The position numbers and the translations under genes were made by a program. A stretch of DNA of 64,000 bases from Liopterus haemorrhoidalis. Taxonomy: Eukaryota > Arthropoda > Insecta > Coleoptera > Dytiscidae. Shown one piece after another: positions 23,211 through 35,200 of the stretch. The stretch's first letter is position 1, and the number at the start of each line of letters is the position of its first letter. The notes beneath the pieces are model-generated. The model saw nothing but the letters and a program-made list of their open reading frames with translations, made no database searches and was not told the DNA's origin. The stretch spans positions 26,602,800 to 26,666,799 of the forward strand of contig OZ020619.1 of NCBI GenBank assembly GCA_963971575.1. The letters are read 5' to 3'.

Positions 23211-26200
23211 GTTTGCATGAACTTACATTTTTATACTATTTATTAGACCAAAGACCAAAAATACCGTTACCATTCTTTACGTTCTGGCCTATTATATTCC
23301 CCTGAAACTGATTTTAACCAGTGTCTAATCATATGTTTAATATAATATTATTAATAATTAGAAAATTAAATTATGTTTATAATACATATTCTTTATTAGA
23401 TGCACTTACCGACAAAATAGAAAAATAGGACAATGTAATTTAAAATCCGACAAAAAATATTTAACTGTTTCAATAGGAAACTATAAGTATTGGGAGGTAA
23501 TACAATGTTTATAAAACAAGTCTGCATAAACAATCATTTTGTGTTGCTAACTAAACAGGCTGTAACAATATATAATGCCCACTTGAACGAAAACTATATG
23601 ATACTTCATATTAAGTATTTTAACACATTTTTTTTTTTTTATTTGGGATAATTACGGATACATCCACTGCATGGTGATTAGTATCCCGGTACATTTATGT
23701 CATTACATTTTGGACAGTATTATAGATATTATAAGTATTACAGATGATGTTACAAATTATATATTTTAACATTTTTTCTAATTTGATTATATTGTAAGGT
23801 ATGTGGTTCATATTTGTCGGTAAAGGTCAATCTCTTCTAGGTACTTGAGTACTCGTTCCATAATTTCTAAATTATTAGATAAGGCTTCTTTCAGTGTTCC
23901 TGGAATTTGATGGAATATTTGCACGCTGGAGTACTTCGGACAAACGATTAGGAAGTGTTCTACTGTGAGCTGGGTATCGCATATGTTGCATTTAGTTGGA
24001 TTCGTCTTTTCTAATAAATGTTTGTGGGTTACTGTAGTGTGGCCAATTCGTAGTCTTGTGGAAATTATTTGGTGTTTTCTCTTTGTAAATGTATGCCATT
24101 TTTTTGTGGTTCTTAGCTTATTGTTAGACGTTTCTCTCCACTTTATTTCCCATTCTTCTAATATTTTTTTTATTATTATCGTTTTAATATCATTGGGAGG
24201 GATCTTCATGTTAATCTGTACTAGGTTAGTGGCTAAATTTGCTGCTTTGTTTACTTGCTCGTTCCCTTCAATTCCACAGTGAGATGGCACCCATATGATG
24301 GTTAGCTCTTTTCCTGAAGTACAGATTTTATGTATGTTATCCTGGATTTTTTGAATTAGAGAATTTTTGGCATACATTTGTCCTAGCGATTCAACTGAAC
24401 TTAATGAGTCTCTGATGATAGTAAATTTTTTATTATTTATATTATTTAATATCATGCAAGTTGCCTGTAATATACTGTATATTTCTGCTGTGAACACGCT
24501 TGTTACTGGTGGCAGATGGTATTGGTGTTCTTCTTCTCCTACTATTACAGCTGCTCCGGTTTTGGTTTCAATTTTTGATCCATCTGTGTATATGTTGATG
24601 TGGTGTTGAAACTTATCCAAGATTACCAGGAACCTCTTCTTGTATATTGTAGGGTTAGTTTCATCTTTAACTAGTCTTCTTAGCTCTATGTTGTACTTCG
24701 GGGACTTTTTTTGTATATTGTTTATCGTTACGTTGGCCTTTCGTAAGTATCTATTAAATTCTTGTTGGAGTGATGTGGATTTTTGAAATATGTTATTGAA
24801 TGTGGGGTAATTTGGATTAGTGGAGAGGTTGGTGAGGTATGACATAGCTATTTTGGTTCGTCTGTGTTGTAGGGGTATATGTCCTGCTTCACACAGTACA
24901 TTTTTTACCAGACTTGTTCTGAAAGCACCTGTCGCTAGTCGGACTGCCTGGTTAACACAAATTTAGTTAGCTATCTTAGAGATTTCTAAACTAAAATTAA
25001 AATGTGAACCGAAGACATTGAATGAGCTTTGTCGTTACATGAAGATGGCCGGAGTATTCGAATATCGCTGGCGTTTTGAATATAGATAACGTCTCAACTT
25101 GTCATGCACGTCGTCTCTCAGAAGATCGAAATTTAGCAACTTCAACACGAATTGTTCATAGAAGGCTGAGGTAATAAAGGGTTGTATCTAGAAGACCTGT
25201 AAATTGCCCGGATTTGCTCGAAAATTCATCAGGTTAGAATGAAAATAATCAAGTTCGTTCGCAAGCCTTTGGACTGACTGGAGTTCCAGTTCCAGTCGTG
25301 CTTGAGTAAAAATCTCCAGACAGGCGTATCGGAGTTAAGTTTTCGATATGCAGTATTTCCATTTGTTGGCTGTAGCTTTGGTTTAAGCAGGCATATAAAT
25401 GCACTCTCATACCGAACTTGTTTTTATTGAGCACAGCGCTTTGACTATAGAAAGGCATGCTTATCCTTCATATGTATGTGGGCAATTATTTTACCTTAAT
25501 GCCAAATAATTCACCTCCACATATAGCGCGAATTGTGAACGATTCTCTCAATGAACTGGGAATGCGTCAGTTACCGTTGCCAGTTCGCAACACAGATGTA
25601 AATCCTATTAAAAACCTTTGAGATACACTTGAGCAACACATTAGTTGTATCGGGTACCAGTACCCCAAACTACACTAGATGTGCCACCCTTATTTTAGCA
25701 CTGTCATTGAATTTAAATGATACCAAAGTGTGTTACAGTCAGTAACTTTTTGGTTTTTGTTGATTTTTTGTGTAAATAAAGCTTTTAGTTAACTCGATAT
25801 GGTATTATTTCTTCTTGTTATCAACCTATGGTAAAACTGCGATTCTATTGGTGGGTGCAGAGTATAAAATAGATTTTTTCTGTCAACTGTAAAATAGAAT
25901 TCTTTTACACCTAATCCCACCACAGGACACCATGTTGCACGCAAAAAAAAAATGAATTGTCGTTTTGTAAATTTAATATTTCTAAAAATATATTAGTAGC
26001 TATTTTGTTCTATGGTGAAAATTACTTATAGTTATTGAACTTGGTGGCAAGGTTGATCCACCGGGCTACCGGGCTTTCTCCAGTGGGTCGTCGTAGTCCA
26101 AAGGTCGACGAGCCGTTGTTAAAATTATAATATAATATAATATAATAACATAATAAGAATAAAACACAAATATATATATTTTTGATATATTGACATTATT

Positions 26201-29200
26201 ATTAAAGTAAGTATGCTACAATTATTTGAGAGATGCAAATAAAGAAAGAGAGAGAAGAAAAATTGACATTTTGATAAAGGTCCTCAATAATTTTCGAATT
26301 ACAGTTTATAACATAATCATGGACCAAATCATCATCTTCATCATTGAGATTGAGGAGACAGCCCGAGGTGGAAATAAAAAAAAAACACACACACACATAC
26401 ATGAATGTGTTATATATCTTATGAATGTATGAATATTAGAATCAAACATTTTTTTTTTTGCGTGTTCTAGCGGCGAAACCGTTCTTCCCACAAACAAACA
26501 TATTCTTCTTTAACTGAGTATAAATACTTCTTCTTTCTTCGAAAAGTGCAATAGAACTATTTGAAAAAATTTATGTGAAGTGTAAATTTTCATACATTTC
26601 AGTATTTCGCAGGTATTTCGTAACTGAATGATGGTTATTTGGGATGCCAAAACAAATTTTATGTCAAAATATATTTTTCTGAATTTTAATACGAATGCCT
26701 AATACCATTATTTAAGTTTCTAAATATGTGCAGTATCTTTTTTATATAGCAAGGTTCATTAAGATTTTGAAAATTGTGCCTATGGCTTTCATTGGTTGCT
26801 TAAATCATAAGCCTCGCCCTCTGATTTCGTATACATTCAAACATAGAATTAAATTATAATTTCAACACTTCCCACTGGTTATTAAATTTACGCTTTTAAA
26901 AATTAAATGCAACATTTACCAAAATATAACTAGAATTTTGACAAAATAATTTAAACAAAATGAAAATGCAAAAAAAAACAGAAAAATTAAAATTGACAGG
27001 AATCGAACAGTATTTTGCAAATTACGAAACAAGGACACTACACCCTACGCTACGGGCGCTTACTTATCTACTGTTTTACATAGCGTATTAAATATTTAAC
27101 ATATATTAGTTAAAAACACAAAAACTGCGTTATTTTCCGAAAACATAATCTGATCAAAAATTCCTGTTGTACTATTCCGGTTCACACAAATGTACATTAC
27201 TTAGAATTTTTTCAGATTTTTAGTAAACCATCTGGGCTACAGGGTGTAGGACAAAAAATTTTTTGCACAATTTTGGCAAAAATCGCGTCAAAATAATCTA
27301 TTTTGCAAAAATTTAATTTTGATTATTAATCCACGTACTAAAGGCTTTCATTTGATACCCTACTCAGAATTTAAAAATATATATTTTATTTCGATGAGCA
27401 TATATTTGTTTATATTTTTAGGGGGATATGTTTTTTAGATGTTTTAGTATTATTCCCATGTGCAGGTCAAAGAGTTGTATAAGCATGCCAAATTTCAACT
27501 CTCTAGGTTTAGCCATTTGGCTACATTTTTTACCGAACAGACAGACAGACAGACGACAAAGTGACGTTATAAGGGTTTTTTGTTTATACCTACAAAACCC
27601 TAAAAAGAAAATTTTCGGCACATTTTTTTCTCGTGATGAAATATTTTGCAAAATATTTTTACACATGTTGTTTATATCAAACCCTTACTCCTACGCTTAC
27701 AATAGTCGGAGACACATTAAAACTCTATTACGTGATAGACCGATAGATATACGCGACATACTACTACGACTACTACTCACCTTAAGTAGAAAACTAAAAT
27801 TCTTCCTTTATACATGTCTAATTAGACCTATTATCTTGTATTATACAGCATCATAATGCTTAACAAAGGAAGCAGAAATACTACCCAGCTCAATCGAAAA
27901 AAAAAAAAAAAAAAAATACCTCGCCGCATACTTGGAACAGTCCGGGAGAAATAATATAGGAAATGAAGCTCAAAAAATGACAAAACCTCGCAATTTTTTC
28001 GTCCAGCATCGATTTGGATAAAAATTTGGAATTAGGCTCATTTCACCCTCTAGTTCATTTTCTACATTGTGCCGTTGTACGCTTTTTGTTTTTTAAGGGT
28101 GAAAACTACCCCTAATTGTAAAAAATTATAAAATAACATTTTAAACCTTAATGTGGGTAAAATTTGGTTTGGATTAGCTAAATATGGATCGTTTTATGCT
28201 TTAGAATACAATTTCATAATGTTTAAACCCTTAAAAATCAACCCTTGTTGGATTAAATAATGATTTCATCTTACATCGATTTGCACCAAAATTTGAAATT
28301 AGGTTCGTCTCACCCTCTACTTCAAATTTTATATCATATTCATGGGCACTGTTTATTTTTTAAGGGTGAAAACTACCCCTAATTGTCAAAAATTATAAAA
28401 TAACGTTGTAAACTTTAAGATGGGTAAAATTTGGTTTGGATTAGTTGAATAATGATTGTTTCATGCTTTGGAATACAATTTCTAATGTTTCAACCCTTAA
28501 AAACCCACCCTTGTTAGAGCTTGATATAAAAAAAAATCGCTCCGAACCATGCTATTCGAATGTTTCGAAAAATTTTTTATTGATTTTTTAAACATAGCTC
28601 CTTCATTTTTAGTGATAGAAAGTTTTTTTAAAAACGATTTTGTAGGACTTTTTAAGAGCTATAAGACTATATAAATTAAATTCCTTAAGATCCCTTAGTT
28701 TTTAAATGGGGTGAGTTTGAAGGGCTCGAATAAGGTGGTGTTCGCTTGTAAATAGAGGTTTTAAACGGCTATATCTCGCCAAATATTCCCTGTACAGAAA
28801 ATATATGCACAGGGAAATTAAAGTCATTAAAAAAGCTACAATTTAGTACACTATCATTATTTTCATATCTCCAGTAATTTCGGAGCTATTTTGAAGAAAA
28901 GGGTAAAATACGAAATCGCAAAAAATCGTTGTTTCTTTAAACTCCATTTTTTCTAAAATTAGGCATTTTAAATTGCTCAAACTTCTTGGGTGTACTGAAA
29001 ATACATATAAGAAGAGAACTACAGAAGGGTGAGGATCAATTTTAATTAGGGGGGTAAATAGGGGGTTGTTTTCACTGATTTTTTCGTAGAAAAAAGTAGG
29101 TACCGACCTTATTTTGATCATAAGTCGCTTAATTTTTATGCTAGAGACTTTTTTGTTTTTTTGTTTGAAAGGTCTAATCAAATAATTTAAAAAAGATTCA

Positions 29201-32200
29201 ATGAGTTTTCGTCGAAAAATGCAATTTTTTCCTGTTATTTGACTTTGAATCTTTCAAATTATGCATTTGGCGAAAAAAAGTTAACCATTAACATGCCGTA
29301 TCTCGGTTTGTATTGGTCGTAAAAAAATAATAAAAAAATAATTTTATTTGTTTTTTTAAAAGCTACAATTTTGCTCTCTACAGTTTTTTTGATAAAATGC
29401 AGATTTTTCGAGTTATTCGCAAAAAACTTTTTAAAAACATCGATTTTTTCGTCGAAAAACTGTTACTTTAAACCGCGAATAACTTTTGTATACTTTGTAT
29501 ATACTACTTTCTTGTATACTATATATATATATATTACAAATTGTAATGTTGTAATTTATAATAGCCATTTAAGAACAATAACTTGCAACAATTACTTTAC
29601 ACGTCATTATAATTATTTATTTTGACCAAATAGCTTTGTTTATTCTAAATCTGCAATTTTCTGTCGCCAATTTTAATTGTTCTTTCAATATTTATATACC
29701 GTGTCTAAATCTACAGTGCCTCCACTTGTTAAATAGAATTTTACCCTCATCAACATATCCAAATGATCTACTTCCAATCTATGTATTTCTTGACTCTGTT
29801 TTAATATTGTTCATCATACTAAATCCTCGTTCACAGTGGAGCGCCAACGAAATTTGCCGCCCGGGTGCAAGACTTTATTTGCCGCCCCTACGTATGTTGA
29901 CAATAAAACACAATAAAATTTTAAATGTATCTATATAATCTCATATTTTTAAATCCATTTGAAAAATATTATTTGACTGTAAAAAATAAAAAAAATTTAA
30001 ATAATTGTATTAATTCAAGTAAAAAAAAAAAACACTTAAATTAAGTAGAAAATATATTTAAAAAAGTGACAAATAAATAGTGTTGTTAAATTAACAATCC
30101 TAGTTTTTGTATTAAACATACGAAAACTAAAACTAAACAGATGAATATTTATTTTAAATAAATGCATTCAAATCTCTTTTTTAAATATCTATTTTTCTCA
30201 ATCTAAAGTTTGGAATAAAACACTAAAACACAAATTCAATTTAAATAATGTCCACCTACCTTTGATAGATATTAATCACAATTTACACTCACTAATAATA
30301 ATTTAGACAGATAAATGAACAGGATGCAAATTGCAAGTAGCAAGTTCAATAAATACCAATACAATACGAACTAACCAAGCCGAACGCTTTTATACATTCG
30401 CATTTTTTCTTGGGGAATCACCAATTTCATGGCATAATCGGGGAAGACCCGTGTTTTATACAGTCCATTTGTTTTTAAAATATACGCGCAAAATTGGACT
30501 TGAAAAATGATTTATTATTGTAGGTACTCGTTAAATACGTAAATACGTAAAATACCACCTGCATTTTCCATAATTATCTAACATTACTATGACATGTAAT
30601 TATAAACAAATTATTGTAAACTTATACCGACACTAAAAACCATATAGTTGAAGCGTCGTTAAATAAAACTTATGGAAAAAAAAAGAAAATTTGTCACATT
30701 TTCCACCGTTGTACTAACGGTGGAAAATTTCGACTTATATTCAAAATATTGCAAAATATGTAAAATGTTATGACTCGGGCGTTGGAAGAAAGAAGACAAA
30801 ATGTCGAACACATGTCTCAATGCCGGCCATTGAGCGGTGCCGAGAGAGCACGGCACTGGAGAGTGTATTGCAAAAAAGAGGCGCATGACACTAACATCGG
30901 CGTTAAAACTTTCACAACGAAGTCGGCGTTTCCTATGTAAATAAGAATAAAATTTATCGAAATAAAATAAATTCATAGCTAACCATTGTTTCATTATTAT
31001 GCATAAACGACACTGTCACTAAACGACCCTGACGTATTCTACGTAGCGGATGAGTCCCACACTTCCTTGCCCGATTTTTATTCTTATTTTGTTTGAAATT
31101 TCTTTACAGGTCAGCACTACACATCGCACCATGACTTCCGTCTTTAAAGAAATGATTAAAGAAGGTGGAGTTCGTAGTTTATGGAGAGGCAATCTTATAA
31201 ATGTAATAAAAACAATGCCTAAATCTGCAATTAGATTTGCCCTCTATGACAAAATAAAGACTCGTATGAAAGCCCGGAAACCCGACGTAGATGGAAAAAA
31301 GGTAGATTTACATATCGGAGAAAGATTTTATGCTGGTGCAATAGCAGGAGTAATAAGTCAAGCCTTAACATTTCCGATGGAAGTGTTGAAAGTCAGGCTT
31401 AGTCTGAGGAAAACTGGAGAGTTTAATGGCATGTTTGACGCCTGTGTCAAAATTTACAAGGCTGAAGGATTAAGAGCTTTTGGTAATTATGTTTTCATTA
31501 ATATATTAGGTTATAGTTAGAGCTAGGACATAACTAGTCCTAAGCCGTCACTGTCGCTATGAGCGACACGTTTTTTTTTTTCAATAAAAACTATTCATTT
31601 TATTCATGTGCCGAACTTGTCAAAACCGAAACTCGTACTTTATCCATTTTTAATACGCTCATAATGAGTCTAATCTCTTGTATTGAAATTAAATTTAACT
31701 GTGAAGACCCTAATTACTGTTTTAGACACCGACCATAATCACCGTATTGAGGTTTTTCATATATAGTTTTTAATTTGAAAATATTAATAAAATAGATGAT
31801 CAAAAAGAAAATGTTAAGATAAATATAAAAAAAAAAAACCTAATAAAAAAGGTAATTGTATGAGCTTTGTCAGAATTGCAAATTTTTGCAGATTTTTTTA
31901 AAATTTCCTTAGAAAAACTATTTCTGCTTGGCGTAAGAATAATTTTAAATCTTGAAAAAGTTCTTGAATGTCTGGATTTCTCCAAAGAACTGCGTCAATT
32001 TTATTATTTAAATAAAGGCCGAAGTCACAAGATACTTGTTTTAATTTTTTTTATGGCCTTTACTGCTTCTGCAATTAACCAGGACAATTCCTATTCTTTG
32101 AAATATTCCATGCCTAAACGGTATTCGAACCCGAGACCTTAGCAACGCAGAGCGCTTGTGTTACCACTGCGCTACGTCGGTTGGTATTAAAATTATCTTG

Positions 32201-35200
32201 TAATCCATCGACAGTTCTATGTATCTTTCCACTGACGTGTTGAGTTAAATGATTTATTTTTGTACATATTATATATTTTTTACAAAGTATGCAAAAGTTA
32301 TTTTTCGTTCATAACTTGAAAATGATCAGTAAATCAATATGCTGTTAAAGTCTGTTATAAGGAAATTAATTCAGTTATATTAATATCTCCAATATAATAA
32401 AAATATAAATAGCAATAATAAGAAAAATGTCTACAAATTTCTTTCAGAAAAAAATATATTTTAAAAATGCTTTAATTATTATTATTGTAAAACAGTGAAT
32501 ATTAGTAGATAGATTCAAGAAGTGTTTGAAAGTATATCTAAATACCTATAAGAATTATTATTCAGCTCTGTTCACAGTTCAGAAGAAAAATAAACAGGTG
32601 ACAGGACTTGCAAAGTTTATACAGATTCAAAACGGTTCAAAATATTACAGGTTTGAATGTACTTGACGTTTGCATTAAAAGAAATGTTTTTCTTTAATAA
32701 CATTTCGTAACAATGATAACATCTCATAATGATATTGCATTCAACAATGCACATTATGGAAAAACATATATAGTAGCATTTGTATTAATAAGACAGGAAT
32801 GCTTTTAGATAACGAGTACCAATTTATTGATATAATGATGTGAATTTTTCTACGTCTATGAACATCTCATTACTAATGTCGTTAGTGCAGATTTGCCTAA
32901 AAACGTCCGAGTCCTGGTTATAGTATTTCCAAAATGAAATGGCCGGTCTTGTTAAGAAGCTTAACAATTCGGTAATGAGTTTATGGGAGTAATCTTAGGA
33001 TTTATTGCAGTAAAAAGAATATAAGAGGTATTAAGGGAATTTTAAATTTAAATAGACTATATGTAACACTAGTTCAATTGAAGTTTCGTACAACCCATTA
33101 AAGATATTTTCCAAATTTATAATCCTATTGTTTCTAAATTTTAGGGGTTGTTGTACTTGTTTGTTAGTTAATTTTCAACGTTCATAGCGTGCATACATTA
33201 ACAATATGGCTCTTTGGCGACTATTTGATTTTGAAGAAATTCCTAATTTCTGTAGTGAAAATAGTGAATCTGTGCAAGGTGATTTGGAGTGCGCAAATGT
33301 GGACGTTGACGTGGAATGGGAAAATGTGGACGTGGATACTAAAGAAAAATGTCATTTGTCAGAAGATTGCAAAATTCTGATACTGAACGTTTATAAAAAG
33401 TTAGTGTCGGAAGATAATGGCAAACCTATACTTAGAACCGCGGAATTAACTAGTGTTCCATACAGAAAATTCAACGTATCATTGTTCGTAGCAAAAACAT
33501 GTTTTCAAGAAAATAGATAGTTTTATGTCTAAAACAATAATAAATAAAATATACGACTTTTATTCGAAAAATATAGTGTCGACTATGAATCTTTTAATAA
33601 AAAATTGATGTGAAGTGTGAATTTTCACACATTTCAGGGTTTTGCAGGTATTTAGTAAGTGAATGATGTAATATGATTTTTTGTGACCCGTTAAGCTAAA
33701 GCGGATCAAGTTTACTTGGGGTCCATGGCTGAAAATTTAATCGTGGCCTTTGTATCAAGTTTAATTTTGCTAATTAGTAAAAAAAATTGAGGTGGAGTGT
33801 GAATTTTCACACATTTCAGGGTTTTGCAGGTATTTAGTAAGTGAATGATGATTATTTGGGATGCGAAAACAAATTTTATATTAAAATATTTTTTTTGTTA
33901 ATTTTAATTCGAACGCCTAATACCATTATTTAGGTTTCTAAATATGTGCAGTATTTTCTTTTATATAGCAAGGTTCATTAAGAATTTTAAAAATTGCGCC
34001 TATGGCTTCCATTGGTTGTTATAAGTTCCGCCCCTCTGATTTCGTGTACATTGAAACAGAATTAAATTATAATTTAAACAATTTCCACTGGTTACTAAAT
34101 TTACGCTTTTAAAAATTAAATGCAACATTTGCCAAAATATAACTAGAATTTTGAAAAAATACTTTAAACAATATAAAAATTAAAAAAAAAAACAAAAAAC
34201 TATATTGTCCCTTCTCGCAGGGTTCGATCCCTTTCGGATCCAGTTACTTGGGTGAAACACCAGCGTCAAAAACCACTACACCAGCATACACGTTCCAGTG
34301 TAGCGAGTTACAAAGCTATAACTTGTGTACATTATTAGCCAAAAATCACAAAAAATGCGTTTTTTTCCAAAAACATAATCTGATCAAAAATTCCTGTTGT
34401 ACTATTCCGGTTCACACCAATGTACATTACTTAAATTTTTTTCAGATTTTTAGTTTAAACCATCTGGGCTACAGGGTGTGGGACAAAAATTTTTTTGCAC
34501 AATTTTGGCCAAAATCATTCAAAATAATTTATTTTACAAAAATAATTTTTTTATCGTTAATCCGCGTACCAAGGGCTTTCAATTGATACCCTACTCAGAA
34601 TTATAAAAAAAAAATCTTTTTCGATGAGCTCATATTTGTTTATATTTTTAGGGGGATATGTTTTTTAGATGTTTTAGTATTTTTCCTATGTGCGGGTCAA
34701 AGAGTTGTATAAGCATGCCAAATTTCAACTCTCTAGGTTTAGCCGTTTGGCTACTATTTTTACCGAACAGACAGACAGACAGACGAGAAAATGACGGTAT
34801 ATGGGTTTTTTGGGCATACCTACAAAACCCTAAAAAGTTGGAAGAAGACGGAATAGAATTTCCATACAAAGTTAGCCATATGCATAATTATTTGAAGTTG
34901 CTAGGATTTATAGGACTAAAATCTTATAGAACGTTAAATAAACGTTTACATATTATGGAATCAGATAGATTAGTAAACCCTATAGAACTAATATGGAGCT
35001 AATTAAAAGGTAATGGATGTGGAATAGTCGTTTCCGTTGATAAATAAGAAGAAGGAAGTTGTACGGGTTGCGGACAGTAATGAAATCCAATCAAATCAGC
35101 TGACAAGTTTCGAATAAGTTTTATTCTTCATCGGAGCTACAATAGGATAATAGTATAAGTGTATTTAATAATAGAATGTAGTGTAACAGTAATATTAATA

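Larger units (their letters stand above)
33206..35025 (+). pseudogene. IS630/DDE_3-type transposase relic, split by type C element
   Basis: The N-terminal frame 33206-33520 has LSEDCKILILNVYKKLVSE and ILRTAELTSVPYRK, a helix-turn-helix of the kind found at the start of insect DDE_3 transposases. After a stop, KIYDFYSKNIVSTMNLL (about 33547-33596) leads into the type C insertion (33597-34831). Sequence resumes KKLEEDGIEFPYKVSH, then HNYLKLLGFIGLKSY, and jumps by deletion to NPIELIW, the end of the catalytic core. Most of the DDE domain is lost. Confidence 0.65.

Noticed and set aside
30659..30994. 111-codon minus-strand ORF beside carrier exon 2
   Set aside because: No recognisable domain; it overlaps the hairpin at 30698-30729 and runs into low-complexity ends. 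Possibly a relic, not supported as a gene.
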